A stretch of DNA of 19,773 bases, taken from Pseudomonadota bacterium (lineage in GTDB: Bacteria > Pseudomonadota > Alphaproteobacteria > Rhizobiales > Beijerinckiaceae). Both the position numbers and the translations under genes were made by a program. Location of the stretch: positions 1 to 19,773 of the forward strand of contig JAFAAP010000152.1 of NCBI GenBank assembly GCA_023426505.1. The letters are read 5' to 3'. This document shows positions 7,901-15,474 of the stretch, in pieces (the first letter of the stretch is position 1; every line of letters begins with the position of its first letter). Below the pieces are notes generated by a model that had not been told where the DNA came from, did not search any database, and saw nothing but the letters and a program-made list of their open reading frames with translations.

Positions 7901-8148
7901 CGCACAGTTCCGCCGGTATCAGGCCGAGATGTGACATTCGCAAGGGATTACATACTGTCCGTAGCTTCCTTTGAAAGTAATTCGATCGCAGACTTGGTAC
8001 GCTTGCGGGCCAATTCGCTGTAGCCAAATACCGGACATGCATCGCCACTTTGGACAGCCCTTCAAGAGGTTGCGTTTTAACTAATTCACCTGTCTGGTGC
8101 CTCTTAGAAAGGCCTATCCACGGTACCAAATCGACAGCCTGCAATGCT

Positions 8149-8877
8149 CTACTTGATCAGGCGTCGATACTCGCCCTTGATGAGAGCATGGCAGCCGCAC
8201 GCCAGGTTCTCCAGTGTCCCTTGGTCCTTGATGCAGATCAGGGCTCGGGTGTTTTCGAGGGCTCCCTCGTTTTCGAGCACGCGCAGACATTCCGTTATGC
8301 CTGCGCGCCTAACCCCGAGCAGACGCGCAAGCATCTGGTGCGTCAGAGGAATGTCCTCCCCGTCCAATGCATCGTGCGCCAACAGGAGCCATCGGCACAG
8401 CCGCTGCTTCAAGGAATGGTGCGCTTCGCATATAGCCGACTGGGATGTCTGCAAGAGGACGAACTGGGTATATTTGAGCAGGGTTGCCCGTAGCGAGGGA
8501 GCATTCTCGACGATGTTCTGAAAATCGGATCGGGAGGTTCGATAGGCGCTGCCGCTGACCTGAACCACGCGACGGAACGGAGGGTCGTCCGTGTCGCCCA
8601 GCAGGACCGGAAGTCCGGTCATTCCCTCGGAGCCGATCAGCCAAACTTCGACCCACTTGCTGGGTGACGCCTTGGCCGATACCGCAACGAGCCCGCTTTC
8701 GACAAAGTAGATGAACTCCATCGGAGTACCGGAGTGATGGATCGTTTGCCGCGGCTTGAGCCCCACCAGCGTCAGATGGGGCCAGAGCGTCTGCAGATCG
8801 CGAGGCGAAATGGCCTGCAGGAGGCGGTTCCGGACCCGGAACTGATGCGGCTTAGCTGCGATGCGGCTCTCCCCCAA
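8149..8877 (-). CDS. Crp/Fnr-family transcriptional regulator
   Basis: This 242-aa protein has the Crp/Fnr layout: an N-terminal cyclic-nucleotide-binding-like beta-roll (about residues 20-130, with FVESGLVAVSAK and GSEGMTGLPVLLGD), a dimer helix, and a C-terminal winged helix-turn-helix (about 175-205, LTHQMLARLLGVRRAGITECL). The FNR N-terminal cysteine cluster is absent, so direct Fe-S oxygen sensing is unlikely; the beta-roll also lacks a clear CRP cAMP phosphate-binding Arg-Ser pair, so the ligand is unknown. The TTG at 8877 is the start, supported by GGAG six bases upstream and absence of a better in-frame ATG. It is divergent from the pyruvate/lactate operon across 165 bases and is the natural candidate regulator of that operon. 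Confidence 0.88.
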   Translation of the reverse strand: MGESRIAAKPHQFRVRNRLLQAISPRDLQTLWPHLTLVGLKPRQTIHHSGTPMEFIYFVESGLVAVSAKASPSKWVEVWLIGSEGMTGLPVLLGDTDDPPFRRVVQVSGSAYRTSRSDFQNIVENAPSLRATLLKYTQFVLLQTSQSAICEAHHSLKQRLCRWLLLAHDALDGEDIPLTHQMLARLLGVRRAGITECLRVLENEGALENTRALICIKDQGTLENLACGCHALIKGEYRRLIK

Positions 8878-9042
8878 GGCGGACTCCGGTGAATGTCGTC
8901 TCGGGCCATCCTACAACTTGGTACGGTCGCGGACAAACCTAGGCCGGTTCTGGAACTGCGAGGCTGCGCTTCCCTTTAGCCGTCAGCGTCTCAGGAGAAG
9001 GCCGCCACCGGCCTACCTTATGATCCAGCGAAGGAGACGATC
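8878..9042. promoter_or_regulatory. Divergent promoter region between regulator and operon
   Basis: On the minus strand, TTGTCC (8931-8936) and TAGGAT (8908-8913) are separated by 17 bases, each matching four of six sigma-70 consensus positions; this may be the regulator's promoter with a leader of about 24 bases. For the rightward operon I see AAGGAG just before the ATG at 9043 but no clear promoter pair. No symmetric TTGAT-N4-ATCAA or TGTGA-N6-TCACA box was found. Confidence 0.35.
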
Positions 9043-10797
9043 ATGCCGATGACTGCGGGTGACATCCTCGTCGAGACCCTGATCGACTGGGACATCGATA
9101 CGGTGTTCGGGATTCCAGGCGATGGGATCAATGGCATCGTCGAGTCGCTCCGCAAGGCCGAAGACCGGATCCGGTTCGTCCAGGTGCGTCATGAAGAGGC
9201 GGCTGCCTTCATGGCATGCGCCCACGCCAAATGGACCGGGAGGCTTGGGGCCTGCATCGCCACCTCCGGCCCAGGGGGAATCCATCTTCTCAACGGATTG
9301 TACGACGCAAAGCTCGACGGCCAGCCGGTTCTCGCCATTACGGGCCTCCAGTTTCACGACCTCCTGCATACCTACACCCAGCAGGACGTCGAGTTGGACA
9401 AGCTGTTCATGGATGTATGTGTCTACAACTCACGCATCATGGGCGCAGCCCACGTACAGAACGTCACCGAGCTGGCCTGCCGCACGGCTCTGGCCTACCG
9501 GGGCGTCGCTCATGTCACGGTGCCGGTCGACCTCCAGGATCAGACCGTGAAGGAGGATTTGCGGTCGAAACGCAATCGTCCGGATCACGTCTCCTCCCTG
9601 ATGGCGGAGAGTGCTCATATGCCGACCGAGGATCAGCTCGCTCGGGCTGCGGCGATCCTGAACGAGGGCCGGAAACTCGTGGTCATGGCAGGGCGGGGTG
9701 CGCTTGGCGCGAGAGGCGAGGTCGAGGCGGTGGCCGAACGGCTAGGCGCTCCGGTCGTCAAGCCGCTTCTCGGGAAGGGCGTCCTGCCGGACGAGCATCC
9801 CCATGTCACTGGTGGGACTGGCCTTCTCGGAACGCGGCCTTCGCAGGAGGCGCTGGAAGCTTGCGACACGCTTTTGATCGTCGGGTCCAGCTTCCCGTAC
9901 ATCGAGTATTACCCGAAGCCGGGCGAGGCCAAATGCGTTCAGATCGAGCTCGATCCCAAGCGCGTCGGCCTGCGCTACCCGGTCGACGCAGCGCTCGTCG
10001 GCGATTCTGTGCGCGTTCTCCGCGCGATTCTGCCTAGGCTCGATTTCCATCAGGACCGCTCTTTCCTGGAAAAGGCGCAGGCCGGAATGGCCGAATGGCG
10101 CAAACTCATGCAGGAGCGGGGAACCCGGGCGGATACGCCTATGAAGCCGCAGGTCGTCGCCCATGAGCTCAACAAGCTGCTGTCCGACGACGCCATCATC
10201 GCGACGGATTCCGGAACGATCACGAGCTGGGCCGCGCGCCACATCGACATGCGCGGCGACATGATGTTCTCGTGCTCCGGAAATCTCGCCACCATGGCAT
10301 GTGGCCTGCCCTATGCGAACGCCGCAGCCCTTGCTTATCCCGGCCGGCAGGTCATCGCCTTCGTGGGCGACGGCGGGCTTACGATGCTGATCGGAGAGCT
10401 TGCAACGGCCGTCAAGTACAATCTCGACGTGAAGATCGTCGTGATCAAGAACAACACGCTCGGGCAGATCAAATGGGAGCAGATGGTCTTCCTGGGCAAC
10501 CCGGAATACGGGTGCGAGCTTCAGCCGATCGACTTTGCCGCGATTGCCAGGGGCTTCGGCTGTGCGGGATTCACCATCGAGGATCCGGCGACGTGCGCCG
10601 ACACCCTGCGGCAGGCACTCGCTAACCCTGGGCCCGTCGTGATCCAGGCGGTTGTCGATCCGAACGAGCCACCCATGCCGCCTAAGGTCGATCTCGAGCA
10701 GACGGCCCATCTCGCAGAAGCCCTGGCGCGCGGCACCCCGAACGCCGCCTCTATCGCGCTCACGATTGCATCTGACAAGGTTCGGGAGATCATCTGA
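9043..10797 (+). CDS. PoxB-like thiamine-pyrophosphate enzyme (pyruvate dehydrogenase/oxidase type)
   Basis: This 584-aa ThDP enzyme has the three-domain POX/acetolactate-synthase layout: Pyr domain (about 1-170) with the catalytic Glu in RHEE (E51), a central domain (about 195-335), and a PP domain (about 370-545) with the ThDP/Mg motif GDGG (442-445) through NN (470-471). Context favours pyruvate oxidation to acetate and CO2 with electrons to quinone (PoxB), because the next two genes encode lactate-oxidising flavoproteins that make pyruvate. The C-terminal about 25 residues could form an amphipathic membrane-binding helix as in E. coli PoxB, though they are not closely alike. The ATG has AAGGAG upstream. 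It is the first gene of a five-gene operon; the gap to the next gene is 10 bases. An acetolactate synthase-like or other ThDP decarboxylase activity cannot be excluded by sight. Confidence 0.82.
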   Translation: MPMTAGDILVETLIDWDIDTVFGIPGDGINGIVESLRKAEDRIRFVQVRHEEAAAFMACAHAKWTGRLGACIATSGPGGIHLLNGLYDAKLDGQPVLAITGLQFHDLLHTYTQQDVELDKLFMDVCVYNSRIMGAAHVQNVTELACRTALAYRGVAHVTVPVDLQDQTVKEDLRSKRNRPDHVSSLMAESAHMPTEDQLARAAAILNEGRKLVVMAGRGALGARGEVEAVAERLGAPVVKPLLGKGVLPDEHPHVTGGTGLLGTRPSQEALEACDTLLIVGSSFPYIEYYPKPGEAKCVQIELDPKRVGLRYPVDAALVGDSVRVLRAILPRLDFHQDRSFLEKAQAGMAEWRKLMQERGTRADTPMKPQVVAHELNKLLSDDAIIATDSGTITSWAARHIDMRGDMMFSCSGNLATMACGLPYANAAALAYPGRQVIAFVGDGGLTMLIGELATAVKYNLDVKIVVIKNNTLGQIKWEQMVFLGNPEYGCELQPIDFAAIARGFGCAGFTIEDPATCADTLRQALANPGPVVIQAVVDPNEPPMPPKVDLEQTAHLAEALARGTPNAASIALTIASDKVREII

Positions 10798-10807
10798 GGG
10801 GCTCGTC

Positions 10808-12031
10808 ATGGCGCTCGCCGACCCAATCCTCGAAGCGAAAGAAATCGATGCGGCGGCGGCATCTAGGACGGAGATCGTACCCGGGTGGGATGCAGTCGCA
10901 AACATCGAGGACCTTCGAGCGATCGCAGGAAGGCGCGTTCCAAGAACCTTCTTCGAGTATGTCGAAGCCGGCTCTTACGACGAGCTGACATTGCGGGCGA
11001 ACAGGGCCCATCTCGATGCGCTAGAGCTGCGCCAGCGGGTGATGACGGACGTATCCTCCCGCATCCGGGCTACTACTATCGTCGGTGAGCCGGCCTCGCT
11101 GCCCGTTGCGCTCGCACCGGCAGGCCTGACGGGAGCCGTGTACCCGAACGGCGAGATCCATGCCGCACGCGGGGCGGAAGCGTTCGGCGTTCCGTTCTGC
11201 CTGAGCACCATGTCCGTCTGCTCGATCGAAGACGTGGCGGATGCAGTCGCGACGCCGTTCTGGTTTCAGCTCTACTTGATGAGGGACCGCGGTTTCAGCC
11301 GGTCGCTCATCGAGAGGGCACGTGCCGCGCGATGCCCTGTGCTGGTGCTCACCATGGATCTGCATGTAGAGGGCCAGCGCACGGCCGACGTGCATAACGG
11401 CCTCGGCATTCCGCCAAGGCTCACGCTCGCCAATGTCCTCAATGTCGCCATGCATCCGCGTTGGGCGCTAGGGATGCTGCGGAGCAAGGAATACACGTTC
11501 GGCAATCTGAAGGACGCCATCCGGAACTCGGGCAATCTCGGTGCTCTGTCGGAATGGGTCAAGCATCAGTTCGATCCGTCGTTCGACCGGCACGACGTCG
11601 AGTGGGTGCGCAAGCTCTGGCCGGGCAAGCTCATCGTGAAGGGCATTCTCGATCCGCAGGATGCCGAGATCGCGGCAGATGCAGGCGCGGATGCGATCCT
11701 CGTGTCAAATCATGGAGGTCGCCAGCTCGACGGTGCTCCCTCTACGGTGGAGGCTTTCCCTGCCGTGCGGGACGCGGTGGGGGACCGAGTAGAGCTTCTT
11801 TTCGACAGCGGGATCCGGTCCGGGATCGACCTCCTGAAGGCGCTCGGTCTGGGGGCAAGGGCATGCTTCATCGGCCGGGCGTATCTCTATGGGCTCGGCG
11901 CCCGCGGAGAGGCCGGCGTTCGCAAGGCTCTGGGCCTGTTAGCGGAACAACTCGATACCGGAATGGCACTCACGGGCGTGACGGATGTGAAGAGCGTTCC
12001 GCGTGACGTCATCGTGCGGAGCGCCGAATAG
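10808..12031 (+). CDS. FMN-dependent L-2-hydroxyacid dehydrogenase/oxidase (L-lactate type)
   Basis: This 407-aa TIM-barrel flavoprotein of the LldD/glycolate oxidase family oxidises L-2-hydroxyacids to 2-oxoacids. Visible family landmarks are the N-terminal YVEAGSYDE (51-59), the FMN contact LAPAGLTG (102-109), QLY (154-156), K278 in VKGIL, the catalytic H302 and substrate-binding R305 in SNHGGRQLDG, and the FMN phosphate region FDSGIRSG (332-339) and GRAYLYG (356-362). The usual TVD after the barrel strand is TMD here (182-184). The ATG at 10808 has GAGGGG seven bases upstream; a longer open frame is rejected as it overlaps the previous gene in another frame. L-lactate is the likely substrate given the neighbouring D-lactate-type and pyruvate-oxidising enzymes; lactate 2-monooxygenase and glycolate oxidase are alternatives. 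Confidence 0.87.
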   Translation: MALADPILEAKEIDAAAASRTEIVPGWDAVANIEDLRAIAGRRVPRTFFEYVEAGSYDELTLRANRAHLDALELRQRVMTDVSSRIRATTIVGEPASLPVALAPAGLTGAVYPNGEIHAARGAEAFGVPFCLSTMSVCSIEDVADAVATPFWFQLYLMRDRGFSRSLIERARAARCPVLVLTMDLHVEGQRTADVHNGLGIPPRLTLANVLNVAMHPRWALGMLRSKEYTFGNLKDAIRNSGNLGALSEWVKHQFDPSFDRHDVEWVRKLWPGKLIVKGILDPQDAEIAADAGADAILVSNHGGRQLDGAPSTVEAFPAVRDAVGDRVELLFDSGIRSGIDLLKALGLGARACFIGRAYLYGLGARGEAGVRKALGLLAEQLDTGMALTGVTDVKSVPRDVIVRSAE

Positions 12032-12064
12032 CGTGATGGCGGCTGCCGATTGGAGGAAGCCGAG

Positions 12065-15058
12065 ATGGCCAACGTGGCCCTGAACGAAGCCGAAGAGCTG
12101 TCATCGGAGAACCGGCGAAGGCATCCTGACCGGCGTATCGAGTTGGCGCCGGACGGGCGTATCAGGACGGCCTACACGGCGGTTCCCGGTCTCGACGCGA
12201 AGGCGCTGTTCAGGGAGCTTGAGACCGCTCTCGAAGGCGAGGTCCGCTTCGATGATGGGAGCCGGGCGCTTTATGCGACCGATTCCTCGAACTACCGCCA
12301 GGTGCCGATCGGAGTGGTCATCCCGAAGACGCGCAGCGACGTCGTCAGGGCCGTTGAGATCTGCCGTCGTCATCGTGCGCCTGTTCTGCCGCGCGGCGGC
12401 GGAACAAGCCTTGCCGGCGAATGCTGCAACACGGCCGTCGTCATCGACTTTTCGAAGTACCTGAACAAGGTGCTGGAAATCGATCCCCAACGCCGCTTGG
12501 CGCGTGTCGAGCCGGGCTGCATCCTGGACGACCTGCGAGAGGAGGCCTCCAAGTACGGGCTCACCTTCGGCCCTGATCCCGCCACGCACGATCACAATAC
12601 CCTTGGGGGCATGATCGGCAACAACTCCGGCGGCGTTCATGCGGTGATGAACGGGATTACGGTGCACAACGTGCACGCGCTGGAGGTCCTGACCTACGAG
12701 GGCCTGCAGCTGAGCGTGGGGCCAACGGATGATGGATCATTCCGCTCGATCCTGCGCTCAGGGGGGCGCCGTGCCGAAATCTACCGCCAGCTCGACAAGT
12801 TGCGCCGCCGGTACGGCGACCTCATCCGGTCGAAGTTTCCGGATATCCCGCGCCGGGTCTCCGGCTATGAGAACCTCGACCAGCTCTTTCCCGAGAAGGG
12901 CATGAATGTCGCCCGCGCGCTCGTCGGAACCGAAGGCACGTGCGTGACCGTCCTCGAGGCGACGCTTAATCTCATCCACAATCCTCCTCATCGGGTGATC
13001 ACGATCGTCGGCTTTCCGGACATTTTTCAAGCAGCCGACGCAGTGCCGCTTGTTCTCGACCATCACCCGATCGGACTTGAAGGCTTCGACGAGACCCTCG
13101 TCGACCGGTACAGGAAGAGGGGGCTGCACGCCGACGATCTGAAGGTCCTGCCGGAGGGCCAGGGATGGCTCCTGGTCGAGTTCGGAGGCGAGACGAGTGA
13201 TGATGCGGCCGCACAGGCCCAAGACCTCGTGAACGCGCTTCGGAGCATGAAGGGCGTTAATCCGAAGCTCATCCGCGACAAGGACCAGCAGAAACGGATC
13301 TGGAACGTACGCGACGACTCCCTCGGTGCCGAATCCTACGTCCCGAACCATCCCGACACGTGGCCGGGATGGGAGGACAGTGCGGTCTCTCCCGATCAGC
13401 TCGGAGATTACCTCCGGGAGCTGAAGGCGCTCTTCCGCAAGTACGGATACGATCCGGTCATCTACGGCCATTTCGGAGGCGGCGTCGTCCATTGCGCCAT
13501 CGCGTTCGATGTTTACGACGAGCCGGGAATCGAGCACTGGCGCCGGTTCCTCGACGAGGCGGCGGAACTCGTCGTGCGCCATGACGGCTCTCTGTCCGGC
13601 GAGCATGGAGACGGTCAGGCGCGCGGAGCCCTCCTCGAGAAGATGTACGGGCCGGAACTGGTCCAGGCCTTCCGCGAGTTCAAGGAAATCTGGGATCCGC
13701 AGTGGCGCATGAACCCCGGCAAGGTCGTCGATCCCTATCCGATCGTCTCGGATCTCCGGCTCGGGCCGAGCTATCATCCGCGGAGGCTCAGGACCTATTT
13801 CAGCTTCCCGAACGAAGGCGGGTTCGAGCGCGCCGTCCAGCGTTGCGTCGGCGTGGGAAAGTGCCGTCGCCACGACAGCCACGAGGAGGTCATGTGTCCG
13901 AGCTACCTCGTGACTCATGAGGAGCAATATACGACCCGCGGCCGCGCTCGGCTTCTCTTCGAGATGTTGCATGGGGGGCCGCTCAGGGACGGCTGGCGCA
14001 GTAGAGCGGTCGAAGACGCGCTCGGTCTGTGCCTGGCCTGCAAGGGGTGCAAGAGCGATTGCCCGGTGGGCGTCGACATGGCGAGCTACAAGGCCGAGTT
14101 CCGCGCCCATCACTATGCTTGGCGTCTGCGGCCGCGACAGGCCTACGCCATGGGACAGATCCATCGGCTTGCCCGCCAGGCGTCGCGCATGCCCTGGCTC
14201 GCCAACGCGATCACGCACGCGCCCGTTCTGCGCAGCCTCGCCAAAGCGGCCGCCGGGATCGCGCAGCAGCGCTCGATCCCAGCCTTCGCCCACGAGACCT
14301 TCACGGACTGGTTCCGCCGCCGCGAGGCGCCGCGTGCGACCGGGCGGCGCGTCGTTCTCTGGCCCGATACGTTCAACAACTACTTCCGGCCCGGAACGGC
14401 GATCGCCGCGACGAAGGTTCTGGAAGCGCTCGGCTTCCAGGTCGTGATCCCGGATCGGCCCTTATGCTGCGGGCGCCCCCTCTACGACTGGGGATGGCTC
14501 GGGACGGCTCAGAAGCTGTGGCGGCGGACCATGGCCACGCTCGACGACGAGATCCGGGCCGGCACGCCCATCATCGGGCTCGAGCCCGCCTGCTTGACTG
14601 CATTCAAGGACGAGCTGCTCAATCTCTTCCCCGAGGATGACCGGGCCAGGCGCCTCGTCAACCGGAGCGTCTTCTTCAGCGATTTCGTGAGCGGGCACGT
14701 CGACGGCGCTGGACTGCCGGTGGACGGGCCGGACAAGGCGCTGGTGCAGATTCACTGCCATCACCACGCAGTCATCAAGGCCGATGGCGAGCGCGACCTG
14801 CTGGACCGGATCGGGCTCGCCTACGACGTCATTCCGTCAGGCTGCTGCGGAATGGCAGGCGCTTTCGGGTTTAGCGCCGCTTCCTACGACGTCGCGCTCG
14901 CAATTGGTGAGCGAGTGCTGCTGCCGACCGTGCGAGCCGCGGATCCGGAAACGCTCATCCTGGCAGACGGCTACAGCTGCCGGGAGCAAATCGAGCAGTG
15001 CACCGGACGGTCTACGCTCCATGTGACAGAGCTCCTGGCGCGGCGCATGGGCCTGTGA
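12065..15058 (+). CDS. FAD/Fe-S/CCG fusion D-2-hydroxyacid (D-lactate type) dehydrogenase
   Basis: This 997-aa protein fuses an FAD-linked oxidase to a GlpC-like Fe-S/CCG module. The PCMH-type FAD domain spans about 80-300 (PRGGGTSLAG at 109-118, GPDPATHDHNTLGGMIGNNSGG at 169-190 in part, VGTEGT at 287-292). The FAD-oxidase C domain covers about 300-555, with GHFGGGVVH and SGEHGDG. A cysteine-rich ferredoxin-like region includes C594, C600, C611 and CLACKGCKSDCP (656-667). Two CCG motifs lie at 801-803 and 927-929. Proteins of this build are D-lactate or D-2-hydroxyglutarate dehydrogenases delivering electrons to the respiratory chain; D-lactate is favoured by the neighbouring L-lactate-type gene. 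The ATG at 12065 has GGAGG eight bases upstream. The gaps are 33 bases upstream and 11 downstream, so it is operonic. Confidence 0.88.
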   Translation: MANVALNEAEELSSENRRRHPDRRIELAPDGRIRTAYTAVPGLDAKALFRELETALEGEVRFDDGSRALYATDSSNYRQVPIGVVIPKTRSDVVRAVEICRRHRAPVLPRGGGTSLAGECCNTAVVIDFSKYLNKVLEIDPQRRLARVEPGCILDDLREEASKYGLTFGPDPATHDHNTLGGMIGNNSGGVHAVMNGITVHNVHALEVLTYEGLQLSVGPTDDGSFRSILRSGGRRAEIYRQLDKLRRRYGDLIRSKFPDIPRRVSGYENLDQLFPEKGMNVARALVGTEGTCVTVLEATLNLIHNPPHRVITIVGFPDIFQAADAVPLVLDHHPIGLEGFDETLVDRYRKRGLHADDLKVLPEGQGWLLVEFGGETSDDAAAQAQDLVNALRSMKGVNPKLIRDKDQQKRIWNVRDDSLGAESYVPNHPDTWPGWEDSAVSPDQLGDYLRELKALFRKYGYDPVIYGHFGGGVVHCAIAFDVYDEPGIEHWRRFLDEAAELVVRHDGSLSGEHGDGQARGALLEKMYGPELVQAFREFKEIWDPQWRMNPGKVVDPYPIVSDLRLGPSYHPRRLRTYFSFPNEGGFERAVQRCVGVGKCRRHDSHEEVMCPSYLVTHEEQYTTRGRARLLFEMLHGGPLRDGWRSRAVEDALGLCLACKGCKSDCPVGVDMASYKAEFRAHHYAWRLRPRQAYAMGQIHRLARQASRMPWLANAITHAPVLRSLAKAAAGIAQQRSIPAFAHETFTDWFRRREAPRATGRRVVLWPDTFNNYFRPGTAIAATKVLEALGFQVVIPDRPLCCGRPLYDWGWLGTAQKLWRRTMATLDDEIRAGTPIIGLEPACLTAFKDELLNLFPEDDRARRLVNRSVFFSDFVSGHVDGAGLPVDGPDKALVQIHCHHHAVIKADGERDLLDRIGLAYDVIPSGCCGMAGAFGFSAASYDVALAIGERVLLPTVRAADPETLILADGYSCREQIEQCTGRSTLHVTELLARRMGL

Positions 15059-15069
15059 GGAGAGCATCG

Positions 15070-15444
15070 ATGCGGCTGGTGGGAAAGACGGTCTGGGCGA
15101 TTGCGGAGGGGTATATTCCGTCGCAAGGCACGAGCGACGATCGAGCCCTCGTGTCCCACGAGACGGCCTGCATTCTCAATGCCGGCTCGTCCGATGCCCA
15201 CGTTGCGGTCACGATCTTCTTTTCCGACCGCAGCCCGGTCGGGCCGTATCGCCTTACGGTGCCGGCCGAGCGCACGCTGCACCTGCGGTTCAACGACCTG
15301 CGGGATCCCGAGCCCGTTCCCCGCGACACCGACTACTCTTCGTTGTTCGAGTCCGACGTCCCCATCGTCGTCCAGCATACCCGGCTCGATTCGAGAAAGA
15401 CGGAGCTCGCGCTCCTCACGACCACGGCCTACGGCCAGGACTGA
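15070..15444 (+). CDS. Sensory rhodopsin transducer (ASRT)-like protein
   Basis: This 124-aa protein closely follows the Anabaena sensory rhodopsin transducer over its whole length: GKTVWAIAEGYIP at the start, SHETACILNAG at 29-39, AHVAVTIFFSD, PVGPYRLTVPA, RFNDLRDPEPVP, and VPIVVQHTRLDSR followed by LLTTTAYG near the end. ASRT is a small soluble beta-sandwich tetramer that binds the rhodopsin in Anabaena; the wider superfamily has been proposed to bind small molecules. No rhodopsin gene is in this window, and the gene sits between a D-lactate-type dehydrogenase and a GH15 hydrolase with gaps of 11 and 30 bases. A metabolite-binding or regulatory role for the operon is therefore more likely than light sensing, but this is inference. 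The ATG at 15070 has GGAG eight bases upstream. Confidence 0.93.
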   Translation: MRLVGKTVWAIAEGYIPSQGTSDDRALVSHETACILNAGSSDAHVAVTIFFSDRSPVGPYRLTVPAERTLHLRFNDLRDPEPVPRDTDYSSLFESDVPIVVQHTRLDSRKTELALLTTTAYGQD

Positions 15445-15474
15445 GCGGGGGCAGGAAGGACGGTTTGGTGCGGC

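Noticed and set aside
7863..8144. Minus-strand 93-codon ORF after the Crp/Fnr gene
   Set aside because: It overlaps the start of a better candidate, has no ribosome site and mixes composition without a protein-like pattern.
8149..8877. Identification of the regulator as FNR itself
   Set aside because: The N-terminal cysteine cluster needed for the [4Fe-4S] oxygen sensor is absent.
9742..10905. Minus-strand ORF (387 codons) opposite the PoxB-like gene
   Set aside because: Antisense shadow crossing a gene boundary, with no recognisable motifs.
12758..14293. Long minus-strand ORF (511 codons) inside the D-2-hydroxyacid dehydrogenase
   Set aside because: Antisense shadow; the plus-strand protein has full-length domain motifs.
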